From a beta proteobacterium AAP99 (GTDB lineage: Bacteria > Pseudomonadota > Gammaproteobacteria > Burkholderiales > Burkholderiaceae_C): a stretch of 64,000 bases of DNA. Of the stretch, positions 11,461 through 20,449 are shown one piece after another. How positions within the stretch are numbered: position 1 is the stretch's first letter; each line of letters opens with the position of its first letter. The stretch is taken from contig LJIA01000006.1 in the NCBI GenBank assembly GCA_001295775.1, positions 62,001 to 126,000 of the forward strand, given 5' to 3'. The notes below the pieces were generated by a model. The model did no database searches and was not told the DNA's origin. It worked only from the letters and a program-made list of their open reading frames with translations. The translations under genes were made by a program, and so were the position numbers.

Positions 11461-13431
11461 ATGAGTCGGGTTGCTCTGCGCGTGCGTCATGCTTTCGGCG
11501 CGTTGCTGTGTCTGGCGGTACTGGCGGTGGGTTCAATGAATGCGCAAGCGCAGGGGGCCAATCTGCCGCCGCCGCGCGATGCGGACTACCCCGGCACGAT
11601 CCGCCTCACGGTGGATGCCACCGATCTCGACCGGCGCATCTTCCAGGTGCAGCAGACCATTCCCGTCGCGCCCGGCCGCGTGACGCTGCTCTACCCGCGC
11701 TGGCTGCCGGGCGCGCATGGGCCGTACGGAGACGTATCGCGCATGGCCGGGTTGATGATCAGCGGCGGCGGCAAGCCCGTGAGTTGGGCGCGCGACACCC
11801 TCGACCCCTACGCCTTTCATGTGGACGTGCCTGCCGGCGTGCGCAGCATCGACCTCAGCTTCCAGGCGCTCACCCCGCTGGATGCCAGCGCCGGCCGCGT
11901 GGTGATGACGCCGGACATGTTCAATCTGCAGTGGAACATCGCCCTGCTCTACCCGGCGGGCTACTACGCCAGCCGCATTCCCTTTGTGGCGCAGTTGCGC
12001 CTCCCGGCCGACTGGGAGCCGGGCACCGCGCTGCGCGTTCGGGCGGCCAACATCAGCGGTACCGGCAGCCAGCGCGCCAAGCTGGTGGAGTACCAGCCGG
12101 TGAGCCTGGAGACTCTGGTGGATGCGCCCGTGTTTGCGGGGCGCCATGTCAAGCGCATCGCGCTGGACCCAGCGGGCGCAAAGCAGCCGGTCAGTCTGTT
12201 CATGATGGCGGATGACCCGAGCCTCATGGAAGCCAGCGCCGAACAGATCGACGCGCACAGGAAACTCGTCGAGCAGTCCGACAAGCTCTTTGGCCGGCGC
12301 CACTTCCGTCAGTACGACTTCCTGCTCGCCATCAGCGACAAGATGGGCGGTATCGGCCTGGAGCACCACGAAAGCAGTGAGAACGGTGTGCGCCCCGGCT
12401 ACTTCAAGGACTGGGCGCGCGGCGTCGCCAGCCGTGAGCTGCTGCCGCACGAATACGTGCACAGCTGGAACGGCAAGTTCCGCCGCCCGGCGGATCTCTG
12501 GACGCCGAACTTCAACCTGCCCATGCAGAACAGCCTGCTCTGGCTGTACGAAGGGCAGACGCAGTTCTGGGGCCGCATCCTCGCCGCACGCAGCGGGCTG
12601 AACACGGCCGAGCAGGCCATTGACCAGTTTGCCCGTGTGGCTGCGAGCTACGAGACCCGCGCCGGCCGCGCGTGGCGCAACCTGCAGGACACTACCAACG
12701 AGGGCACCATGCGTTCCGCGCGCGACAAGCAGTGGCGCGACTGGGAGCGCAGCGCCGACTACTACGACGAAGCCACCCTCATCTGGCTCGAAGCAGACAT
12801 GATCCTGCGCGAGAAAACCGGTGGCACAAAGAGCATGGACGACTTCGCCCGCGCCTTCTTCGGTGTGGAAGACACCCGGCGCAGCGCCAGCGGCGAGCTG
12901 CGCGCCCTTACCTACACCCTTGATGACGTGATCAAGACCCTGAACAGCATCGCGCCGCACGACTGGCGCGCCCTGCTGCGCGAGCGCATGGACGCACGCG
13001 GCGGCAACGCGGCGCTTGACGGCCTCAAGCGCGCCGGCTGGCGCCTGGCCTGGAGCGACACGCCCAGCAAGTTTGCCAACCCCGGCGGCCGCACCAGCGT
13101 GCCCGATCACGACTTTGCCTATTCGCTGGGCCTCACCGTGGCCGGCGACGGACGCATCAGCTTCGTCGCCTGGGACAGCCCCGCCTTCCAGGCCGGCCTT
13201 GCCCCGCAATCCGTGCTCATGGCCGTGGCCGGGCGCAGCTACACCCAGGAGCGCCTGACCGACGCGATCAAGGCCAACAAGGACGGCAAGGCACCGATCG
13301 AGCTGCTCGTGCGCAATGGCGATGTCTGGAAGTCCGTGAAGATCGACTACCGCGGCGGCATGCGCTTTCCGAAGCTGGAGCGCATCGAGGGCACGCAGGA
13401 CCGGCTGGGCACGGTACTCGGCGCGCGCTAA
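11461..13431 (+). CDS. M61-family metallopeptidase with C-terminal PDZ domain, exported
   Basis: A 656-residue exported zinc aminopeptidase of the M61 (glycyl aminopeptidase) family. A Sec signal peptide (~residues 1-30) ends in the NAQAQG region. The zinc motif HEYVH lies in LLPHEYVHSWNGKFRRP (residues ~332-348), with the downstream Glu in LLWLYEGQTQFWG. A PDZ-like segment spans about residues 555-640. The start at 11461 follows the ribosome site GGGAGGGACA; the frame is open upstream to 11401. It is monocistronic, with 143 bp upstream. Peptide substrates are unknown. Confidence 0.9.
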   Translation: MSRVALRVRHAFGALLCLAVLAVGSMNAQAQGANLPPPRDADYPGTIRLTVDATDLDRRIFQVQQTIPVAPGRVTLLYPRWLPGAHGPYGDVSRMAGLMISGGGKPVSWARDTLDPYAFHVDVPAGVRSIDLSFQALTPLDASAGRVVMTPDMFNLQWNIALLYPAGYYASRIPFVAQLRLPADWEPGTALRVRAANISGTGSQRAKLVEYQPVSLETLVDAPVFAGRHVKRIALDPAGAKQPVSLFMMADDPSLMEASAEQIDAHRKLVEQSDKLFGRRHFRQYDFLLAISDKMGGIGLEHHESSENGVRPGYFKDWARGVASRELLPHEYVHSWNGKFRRPADLWTPNFNLPMQNSLLWLYEGQTQFWGRILAARSGLNTAEQAIDQFARVAASYETRAGRAWRNLQDTTNEGTMRSARDKQWRDWERSADYYDEATLIWLEADMILREKTGGTKSMDDFARAFFGVEDTRRSASGELRALTYTLDDVIKTLNSIAPHDWRALLRERMDARGGNAALDGLKRAGWRLAWSDTPSKFANPGGRTSVPDHDFAYSLGLTVAGDGRISFVAWDSPAFQAGLAPQSVLMAVAGRSYTQERLTDAIKANKDGKAPIELLVRNGDVWKSVKIDYRGGMRFPKLERIEGTQDRLGTVLGAR

Positions 13432-13442
13432 CCACTGGCACC

Positions 13443-13471
13443 GTGTGCGGGCTGCAGCGCAACCCGCACAC
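13443..13471. terminator. Hairpin between convergent genes
   Basis: A perfect 9-bp stem (GTGTGCGGG pairing with CCCGCACAC) with an 11-base loop sits between the convergent M61 peptidase and amidohydrolase genes. There is no T-run on either side, so it may be a bidirectional pause or a Rho-assisted end rather than a classical intrinsic terminator. Confidence 0.4.
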
Positions 13472-13485
13472 AGGTGCTCGACCCA

Positions 13486-15438
13486 TCACGAGCCGCCGCG
13501 CGCCATCGCGTCGGCCAGCCACATCATGACGTCGGACTGACAGCTCACGCCGTCCTTGGGTGGCGCCGCCGAAGCCGCTTGCGCCATGAACCTCGCAAAC
13601 TCCGGCGATGCCGTTGCGCTGGCGGGCGCGGCTTGCGGGTGCGCCATGCGATGCAGCATGCGCGAGAAGGTCTCGGTCACTGCCTCATTCGCGCTGTTGG
13701 CGGCAGTCTGCTGCAGCTTGAAGACGCTCATGCCCTCCTTGATCGTCTCGGCGACCTGAATGTCGGCAATCGTGGACGGCACGACAGCGGTCGGGTCCTT
13801 GGTCAGGATGACGAAGTCCGCGAGCTTGCCGACTTCCAGCGTGCCCTTGCTGCTTTCTTCGAACAGCGTGTACGCGGGCCAGATCGTCATGGCCTTCAGG
13901 GCGGTGATGACGTCCACGCGGTGCTGCGGCCCGACGATGCGGCCCGAACCCCGGGCACGGCGAGTCACCGTGGCATCCAGCACGCGCATCGAATTGGGGA
14001 AGGCCACGGGCGCATCGTGGTGCGAGGTGAAGATCATGCCGCGCTTGCGCGCCCAGCCCGTGGGCGAGATGTTCATGCCGGCCTTGGGCCCCACTGTCTG
14101 GTTGAGGTGCCAGTCGCCCCAGTAGAAGGTATGCATCGGAAACAGGCTGGGGATCACACCGAGCGCCTTGAATCGGTCCAGCTGGTCTTCGCGCAGGAAC
14201 TGCCCGTGAATCAGCACGGGCCGAAGGGCCTTGCCCTTGCCGAAGCGCGCCTGTGAGGCCGTGTGGCTGGCGATCAGCAGGTCTGAGGCGCGCTCACCGT
14301 TGGAGTGCGTCACGATCTGGATATTGTTCTCGGTGGCCCAGCTGATCGCGCCCATCACCTCGTCGGCAGACGCCGCGGCATAGCCCGAATAGCCCTTCGG
14401 ATAGTTGCCTACCGGCTTGTAGTAGGGCCGATCCCGCCATGCGGTGAAGCCCTGCGGGCTGCCGTCGATGGTGAGCTTCGCGCCCGCTACCCGCATCCTC
14501 TTGGTGTAGGTCTTGCTGACGTTGGTACGAATCGCTTCGCGATCGATCAGCACATCCGGGTAGACGGCCAGATCAATCTGGTAGCCGCCTTCATTGGCCA
14601 CTTCCCGCAGCAGCGTCAGCGTGGCGGGTGTGGCGCGGCCTTCCTGGGCGGTGGTGTATCCGAAGCGTGCCCAGAGCTTGGCGCCTTCGCGCGCAAAGAC
14701 CTTCATGCCCTGGGGGCCAATCGACGGCAGGAGCTTGTAGGCAGCGTTGAAGAACGCGGTTTCCTCTAGAACGCCATTTGGCTCCTGTGAGTTGTCCCGG
14801 CGCCGGATCACGCCACCGGCGGGATCCTTGGTCGCGGATGTGTACGCGACCGCCTCCAGCGCCTTGGAGTTCAGGGCGCACAGGTGACCGGACTGATGGA
14901 CCGCGAGAATGGGAACATCCTTCGACACGGCGTCCAGATCGTCACGCGTGGGATGCCGCTGTTCCTTGAGCTGGGCGTCGTCATAGCCGAAGCCGATGAC
15001 GAGATTGACCGAAGTGACGATCTTCTGATTGGCGGCGATCCAGTCGCGAAAGGTGCGCTGCAGGCCCGCAATGTCCTGGACCTCGCCGTCCGGTGGCGCA
15101 AGCAGGTTCGCGCTGAGCGACTGCAGGCCGCCCATCATCATGTGCCCGTGCGCATCCACGAAGCCTGGCAACATCGTCCTGCCCTGAAGGTCGATGACCT
15201 GCGTATTCTGTCCGCGCAGCTTCATCACCTGCGCGCGCGTACCGACGGCAATGATCTTCCCGCCCGCTTCGGCAATCGCCTGGGCGCGCATGGCCTTGTC
15301 GTTCAGGGTGATGATGGTGCCGCCGGTCCAGATCCGATCGGCGCGGGGTGGTGCTGCCTTCGCAGCCATCGTCACTGCGGGTACCGCGAGACCCGCCACG
15401 GCACTTGCCATGGCCGTCAGAACGAAGCGTCTTTTCAT
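13486..15438 (-). CDS. Exported amidohydrolase (amidohydrolase_3/YtcJ-like)
   Basis: A 650-residue metal-dependent hydrolase. The ATG at 15438 gives a twin-arginine-like signal (MKRRFVLTAMASAVAGLA), so a periplasmic folded enzyme is likely. The first metal motif reads GFVDAHGHMMMGG, the amidohydrolase_3 variant of HxH. TIDGSPQGFTAWRDRPYY and a C-terminal GTLEVGKLADFVIL complete the family pattern. The C-terminal ~95 residues after this are an extra tail ending in DAMARGGS. It is 91 bp downstream of a beta-barrel gene on the same strand. It is paralogous to the protein at 20446-22167. The substrate is unknown. Confidence 0.85.
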   Translation of the reverse strand: MKRRFVLTAMASAVAGLAVPAVTMAAKAAPPRADRIWTGGTIITLNDKAMRAQAIAEAGGKIIAVGTRAQVMKLRGQNTQVIDLQGRTMLPGFVDAHGHMMMGGLQSLSANLLAPPDGEVQDIAGLQRTFRDWIAANQKIVTSVNLVIGFGYDDAQLKEQRHPTRDDLDAVSKDVPILAVHQSGHLCALNSKALEAVAYTSATKDPAGGVIRRRDNSQEPNGVLEETAFFNAAYKLLPSIGPQGMKVFAREGAKLWARFGYTTAQEGRATPATLTLLREVANEGGYQIDLAVYPDVLIDREAIRTNVSKTYTKRMRVAGAKLTIDGSPQGFTAWRDRPYYKPVGNYPKGYSGYAAASADEVMGAISWATENNIQIVTHSNGERASDLLIASHTASQARFGKGKALRPVLIHGQFLREDQLDRFKALGVIPSLFPMHTFYWGDWHLNQTVGPKAGMNISPTGWARKRGMIFTSHHDAPVAFPNSMRVLDATVTRRARGSGRIVGPQHRVDVITALKAMTIWPAYTLFEESSKGTLEVGKLADFVILTKDPTAVVPSTIADIQVAETIKEGMSVFKLQQTAANSANEAVTETFSRMLHRMAHPQAAPASATASPEFARFMAQAASAAPPKDGVSCQSDVMMWLADAMARGGS

Positions 15439-15529
15439 AGCGTGCTCCCTGAAATGGTTGCTCTCCGCGGCATGCCGTCCGCGCGTGTACCGGACTGCCT
15501 TGGAAGCAGCCCGGGTTGGCTCTGGCACA

Positions 15530-16339
15530 TCAAAATGCCAGCACCTGAAACCCCAACTCAACGCCCCACTTCACCGGCCGGTTGCTGCCCACCGAGGTCG
15601 ATGGCTTGACGAAGACCTGCCCCTGCCCGCCGAGCATGGGCCCGAGCTTGTAGCCCATCGTGACGGCCAGCGCCCCGTAACCGCGCCGCGTCTCCCAGTC
15701 GTGCACCCAAGCGGGGTCCACCGTCATGTAGACCTTGGGATTCGCAAATTTCGGCACGTAGTAGAGATCAAGCGTCGTGTTGTTGACCTTGGGGCGGCGC
15801 GAGTCGCCGCCGATGCTCACGCTATGCAGCAGCGCTGGAGCAAAGATCTCGCCGCCCTTCAGAAAGCGCGCATAGATGGCATTGAGCTTGAGCACATCAC
15901 GACCGGTGCCGAGCTCGGGGCGCGACGCAGTGTCGAACACGACTTCCGCTGACGCCACCGCACCCCACACCGGGTTCACCTCCACCACCTTGTTGACCTT
16001 GAGCGATGCATCGCCCAGGCCGTACTTGGTATTGCGCGTGAAGTCATTGGAGGCGTACGGGAGCTTGAGCCTGAGCGAGGTTCCCGCATCTCCCACGGGC
16101 TGTACATAACTCAGGAACAAGGTATCCGAGCGAAAGCCACTCACGAGATCCAGGTGCTCGAACGACACCGTGGCGCTACGAACCGGGCGGGTCGGATCTG
16201 TTCCATCGTTGGGCTTGTCATCCGCGAGTGCGCAGAGCGAACTGCAGACCAGCCCGAAACCCATCGCGGCGCGCAGGATTCGTGCGTCTCGCCAGTGCGC
16301 ATGGCGTGCATCGGCCGTGTTGTCACTCGCTGGCTTCAT
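15530..16339 (-). CDS. Putative outer-membrane beta-barrel protein
   Basis: A 269-residue exported protein. From the ATG at 16339 there is a basic N-terminus, then a hydrophobic stretch (AAMGFGLVCSSLCALAD) that is probably a signal peptide. The rest is alternating amphipathic strands ending with the aromatic pattern GVELGFQVLAF, typical of an outer-membrane strand. No named family is certain; the phenol-degradation MetA-type barrels are a possible comparison. Being upstream of, and co-directional with, the exported amidohydrolase, it could supply that enzyme's substrate to the periplasm (inference). Confidence 0.65.
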   Translation of the reverse strand: MKPASDNTADARHAHWRDARILRAAMGFGLVCSSLCALADDKPNDGTDPTRPVRSATVSFEHLDLVSGFRSDTLFLSYVQPVGDAGTSLRLKLPYASNDFTRNTKYGLGDASLKVNKVVEVNPVWGAVASAEVVFDTASRPELGTGRDVLKLNAIYARFLKGGEIFAPALLHSVSIGGDSRRPKVNNTTLDLYYVPKFANPKVYMTVDPAWVHDWETRRGYGALAVTMGYKLGPMLGGQGQVFVKPSTSVGSNRPVKWGVELGFQVLAF

Positions 16340-16794
16340 TCGAACCCCCTCCTCAGTCTCCAAGCACCCTACCGCAGCCTCGGATTTTCCCGCACCGCCG
16401 CCCGCTGTGTACCACGGCGATCTGAACATTGGCCACAAGGGGCCCGCGCTCGGCAGAGGCAGATTCGCAAACCTTGATGAGTTCGGTCCGGCCGCCCAAC
16501 CCGGCGCTGAAGTCCAACCGAAGGACCGGCGGCTGCAATGGGCGCTCGTCCCAGCCACGCACAACGTCGGCAGACTCGCGGCCTCGTCAGCCGTGTCCTT
16601 CCGTCAAACCGAGTCAGGTTGGAGCTGCTGTATGCAGGAACTTCGGGGACGTCTTGTCCGCGCAGGCTTCCCAGCGGGGCCAGTGTTTCAGCCACCGACA
16701 CCAGCCGGGCTAGGCCGAAATGCAGGCGACATTTGGACTCGCGGTGCATTTCACGATTGCAAGCATTGGCGCGAAATGCAACATTCTTGAGGCG
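16340..16794. other. 455-bp intergenic region, no gene recognised
   Basis: Separates the divergent beta-barrel and histidine kinase genes. Short frames run through it, but none looks like a protein family or has a convincing ribosome site. It presumably holds the promoters for both sides. Confidence 0.5.
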
Positions 16795-18273
16795 ATGCTC
16801 GATTCCTACCTCTCACTAGAAGCTTTTCGGGCCTTTGCCCTGGTGGCGGGTTTCGTGATGGCCGTGGTTTCGGCAGCACATTGGCTTGCGGGCTACATCG
16901 CCGACCGGTTGGCCATGCGCGTTTTCGCACTGCGCTATCTGTTGGGCGCCTGCGCCTAGTTGTTTGTCTTTCCGAGCAACGCGCAAACGCAACTGCTTTC
17001 GGCCCCGGCCATCATCTTTGCGGTCACGACGCTGTCCCTTCATGCCGCGGCGCTGCTGCTCTACCTCAAGCAGTTCAATCGCGTCTCAGCGGCGGTGATC
17101 GGCACGATCTGGGTGGCCGCAGTGATTGGCCTGAACCTTGCCGCACGCGTGGATGCCAGCGAGCCGCGTCCGGTGTATCTGTTTCTGGCCGTCAACATGC
17201 TGTTGCTCAGTATGGTGGTCTGGCGCGCCGCGCTGCGGGAACGCAACATGGGGCACGGCATCATCGCTTTCGCCATGCTGAGCTACCCGATCGTGGTGAT
17301 TCCCGTGATCGCCACTGCACGGGACCTGCACATCATGAGCCTCGGTCAGCTGGTGGTATTTCCCACCATCGTCGTAGGCATTGCCACCCTGCTGGCGAGC
17401 ATGATCCGCTTCAACCGCCAGCTGGGCATGGAGCTGCAGCGGCGGCAGGCGGCCGAGGCCGCACTGGGCGAACTGAATGCCACGCTGGAGCGGCGCGTGG
17501 CGGATCGCACCTCGGAGCTGGCAATCGTGGTCGAGGGTCTGGAGTCCTTCAACCGCAGCGTGGCGCACGACCTGCGCGGCCCGCTCTCCGGCGTGGCGGG
17601 CGTGGCGGGGCTGGCCGAGCAGGCGCTGGACCGCGGCGATGTCGATGGCGCGCGCCGGCTGATCAGCCCGATCCGCGAGGAAAGCGAGCGCCTCACGGCA
17701 CTGGTGCAGGATCTCGCCACGCTCGCCCGCGCGGGCCAGGGCGAAACCCCGCAAATCCGGACTGCTCTCAACGAGCCGGTGCAGGAGGCGCTGGCGGAGC
17801 TGGCGATGGACCCGGCGCATGCCCAGCTGCTCCAGACCGTGCAGGTCGATGTGGCCGCCCTGCCCGAGGTGGCCGGCGCGCCTGGCCTGCTGCGCCAGGT
17901 GTTCGTCAACCTCATTGGCAATGCGCTGCGCTTTGCCAGCCGCTCCCCGCAGCCGATGGTGCGTGTGGGCACGCGCGAGACGCCCGCTGGCACCGCCATC
18001 TTTGTGCAAGACAACGGGCCGGGCATTCCGCCGGATCAGGAGTCCCGTCTGTTTCAGCCGTTTGCCAAGCTGCACGGCGCCGGGCTGTCGCGTTCGGGCA
18101 TCGGTCTGTCGATCGTGCAGCGCATCGTGCAGCACCACCGCGGGCGGATCTGGACGGAGCGGCCCGCCGGCGGGGGCGCCTGTTTCCTGTTCACGCTGGG
18201 CAGCGCAGAGGACGCGGATGCGCCGATCGCGGTAGGCTCGCTGCAGCCCACCCCGACCCAGCGCGCCGCATGA
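16795..18273 (+). pseudogene. Sensor histidine kinase interrupted by an in-frame TAG
   Basis: Membrane histidine kinase. From ATG 16795 the frame gives MLDSYLSLEAFRAFALVAGF and a hydrophobic segment, then stops at TAG 16957-16959. The same frame then continues without shift to 18273, giving further membrane helices (to about 17410), a coiled coil and a full kinase core. The H-box reads SFNRSVAHDLRGPLSG, the N-box NLIGNALRFA, G1 DNGPGIP and G2 GIGLSIVQ. A TGG-to-TAG change would explain the stop. The intact catalytic part could still be made by reinitiation at TTG 16960 or by readthrough. No response regulator is adjacent. Its stop overlaps the GNAT gene start. Confidence 0.8.
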
Positions 18274-18815
18274 AACCCCAGACCCTCACCGCAGAACTCC
18301 TTGAACTCGACGCACTGAACGCACAGCGCCTGATCGCGCCGCTGTGCGAGCTGCTGCAGGACGCCGTGCATGGCGGCGCTTCCGTGGGTTTTCATGCGCC
18401 CTTGGATACCGAGCGCGCGCAAGCCTTTTGGGAAGCCGTGATCGACGCGCTGGCCGCCGGCGAGCGGCGCCTCTGGGTGATTCTGGTGGGCGGCCAAGTC
18501 GCTGGCAGCGTGCAACTGGAGCCCTGTACCAAGGAGAACGGCCGCCAGCGCGGCGACATCATGAAGCTGCTGGTTCACCGCCAGTGGCGCCGCCGCGGTT
18601 TTGCGCGTGCGCTGATGGAACATGCGCAGAACGAGGCGCGCGCCATGGGTCTGCGTACTCTGGTGCTGGACACCGAAGTGGGCAGCGCGGCCGAGGCGGT
18701 GTATCAGGCGCTGGGTTGGCAGCGCGTGGGCGAGATTCCGGACTACGCCGATCTGCCGGATGGCTCGCCCGTGGCCACCGCCTATTACTACCTCACGCTG
18801 AAGGCGCTGGCCTGA
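18270..18815 (+). CDS. GNAT-family N-acetyltransferase
   Basis: A 181-residue acetyltransferase. The acetyl-CoA loop is seen in VHRQWRRRGFARALMEHA (residues ~106-123), followed by the family pattern LVLDTEVGSAAEAVYQALGWQRVG. The start codon overlaps the kinase stop (ATGA at 18270-18273), so the two are translationally coupled. The acceptor substrate is unknown; small-molecule (amino acid or antibiotic) acetylation is typical. Confidence 0.88.
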   Translation: MKPQTLTAELLELDALNAQRLIAPLCELLQDAVHGGASVGFHAPLDTERAQAFWEAVIDALAAGERRLWVILVGGQVAGSVQLEPCTKENGRQRGDIMKLLVHRQWRRRGFARALMEHAQNEARAMGLRTLVLDTEVGSAAEAVYQALGWQRVGEIPDYADLPDGSPVATAYYYLTLKALA

Positions 18816-19039
18816 CCGGCGGGCGGCGGGCGCTCTTTTCGCCTCCCGGTAGGACGAGTTGCGCGCGGCGAGGTGCGGCGGCACCTGCCAGCGCCGGCAG
18901 ATACCCAGCCAGGCACAACTGCAGCGGTGCAAAAGCCTTGAGTGGACAGCCCCGGGGCGAGGGTTAGCCAGCATGGCACGGCCAGCTCTTCGGCGCCAAA
19001 CTGATACTCATTGGTTTTACTTGAAACAAGTGAGTAGCA

Positions 19040-19693
19040 ATGGTCCCTTTCCACCGCGCCCTGCGTGCCGCTGCGGCCACCCTCGCCCTCCTCATCCCGA
19101 TTGCCGCCATGGCCATTGAAGAACCCAAGCACACCGTGCTCGAAACCAGCGGCCCTTTCCAGATCCGCCAGTACCAGCCCGCGCTGATGGCGGAGGTGGA
19201 AGTCACGGGCGAGCGCAGCGAGGCGGCCAACAAAGGCTTCCGCGTGCTGGCCAACTTCATCTTCGGCAACAACCGCGTTCAGCAGAAGATCGCCATGACC
19301 GCGCCCGTGACGCAGGTGGCCGAACCCGCGAGCACCAAGATTGCCATGACGGCACCCGTCACCCAGGTGCCGGTCTCCGACGGCCAGAGCGCTGGCGAGC
19401 AGCGCTGGCGCGTCGCCTTCATGATGCCCAGCCAGTACACGATGGACACGCTGCCCCTGCCCAATGACCCGCGCGTCAAGATCGGCACCCTGCCGGGCGA
19501 AAAGCGCGTGGCTGTGGTGTTTGACGGCTTCTCCACGCAGGCCAACCTCGCCAAGCACCGCGAGATGCTGGAGCAGTTCGTCAAGGAGCGCGGCCTCACG
19601 CCGGTCGGCCCCTACATGGTCGCCTTCTACAACGATCCCTTCACCCTACCCTGGAACCGCCGCAACGAATGGTGGGTCGCGGTATCACCCTAA
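19040..19693 (+). CDS. SOUL-family haem-binding protein, exported
   Basis: A 217-residue SOUL/HBP-like protein with a signal peptide (MVPFHRALRAAAATLALLIP, cleavage near AMA). The double motif KIAMTAPVTQV occurs twice within 30 residues, which is the family hallmark and not a recent duplication. The end RRNEWWVAV also fits. Likely periplasmic; haem or porphyrin binding is inferred from the family. It is single, with 224 bp upstream and 204 bp downstream without genes. Confidence 0.88.
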   Translation: MVPFHRALRAAAATLALLIPIAAMAIEEPKHTVLETSGPFQIRQYQPALMAEVEVTGERSEAANKGFRVLANFIFGNNRVQQKIAMTAPVTQVAEPASTKIAMTAPVTQVPVSDGQSAGEQRWRVAFMMPSQYTMDTLPLPNDPRVKIGTLPGEKRVAVVFDGFSTQANLAKHREMLEQFVKERGLTPVGPYMVAFYNDPFTLPWNRRNEWWVAVSP

Positions 19694-19897
19694 GGGATAG
19701 GGCGGCGGCCGCTAGACACCGAGTAATTGAAAGCCTAAGTCCATCCTAGAGACAGCCGGCCGGTCGACGCTGCGCGTGCTTGTTCCATCTCGCGATTCGG
19801 ATCATCTATCGCAAGTGCGTCGGGCAGCGGGAAGAAAGATCAGTGCCGGTCTGCCAAATCACAGGGCATAGACGCTAGGCCGAGTGCAGTCCAGCGC

Positions 19898-20449
19898 TCA
19901 TCGACGCTTGAGTCGTGCAACGCCGAGTGCCAAGGCCTGGCTGATTGTCAGTTGTCCATTTACCAGTGCGGCAAGGGTAGCTTCCGTGAGCAACAAGGTC
20001 TGCGCACCGGCCTCAGGCGCGGGCACGTGAGCCTGCAAGCTCAACCGTGGCGCCGAAGCAGCGGCTGGCACCATGTCAGCCGCGCTGGAACGGTCATCAC
20101 TCAATACCGCCCAGAGTGCACCTTCGATCACATACACATAAAGCGTGCCGGTCTGCCCGGCATCTTCCTGAATTACGCGCAGATACTCCAACCAGCGGCG
20201 TGTCCGCGCGAAGGCGGCTGGACCACTGAGTGGCTCGGGCGCAACAAGAGAACCATCACGAATTGCTAGCTGGGTGCCCAATTCAACGAAGGGCGCAGCT
20301 GGGTCACCCCCGCCAGGGCTTAGACCGTGATAACTGCATGCGTAGACGCCAGCATGCATGCCCCCTGCCAGGGCAGCCCACGCCAGCACGCTTAAGGCTA
20401 GCGATCCAGCGCGCCTGGCGGCTGGCTTAGTGACGGGCAAGGCAATCAC
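19898..20449 (-). CDS. Hypothetical exported protein
   Basis: A 183-residue protein that I do not recognise. Residues ~14-37 are hydrophobic (SLALSVLAWAALAGGMHAGV), consistent with a signal peptide or anchor, followed by Ala-rich sequence. Its ATG overlaps the stop of the upstream amidohydrolase by 4 bases, so it is the second gene of that operon. It may be a partner of the enzyme, but nothing in the sequence shows how. Confidence 0.6.
   Translation of the reverse strand: MIALPVTKPAARRAGSLALSVLAWAALAGGMHAGVYACSYHGLSPGGGDPAAPFVELGTQLAIRDGSLVAPEPLSGPAAFARTRRWLEYLRVIQEDAGQTGTLYVYVIEGALWAVLSDDRSSAADMVPAAASAPRLSLQAHVPAPEAGAQTLLLTEATLAALVNGQLTISQALALGVARLKRR

Noticed and set aside
11533-13209. A 558-residue frame antisense to the M61 peptidase gene
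   Set aside because: Shadow of the zinc peptidase frame; no signal, motif or ribosome site.
16494-16560. Integron attC-like core sequences (GCCCAAC, GTCCAAC)
   Set aside because: Seven-base matches occur easily by chance; no integrase, no cassette array and no convincing folded attC stem.
19280-19380. Duplicated KIAMTAPVTQV motif thought to be a recent internal duplication
   Set aside because: Two copies of this motif are normal for SOUL-family proteins.
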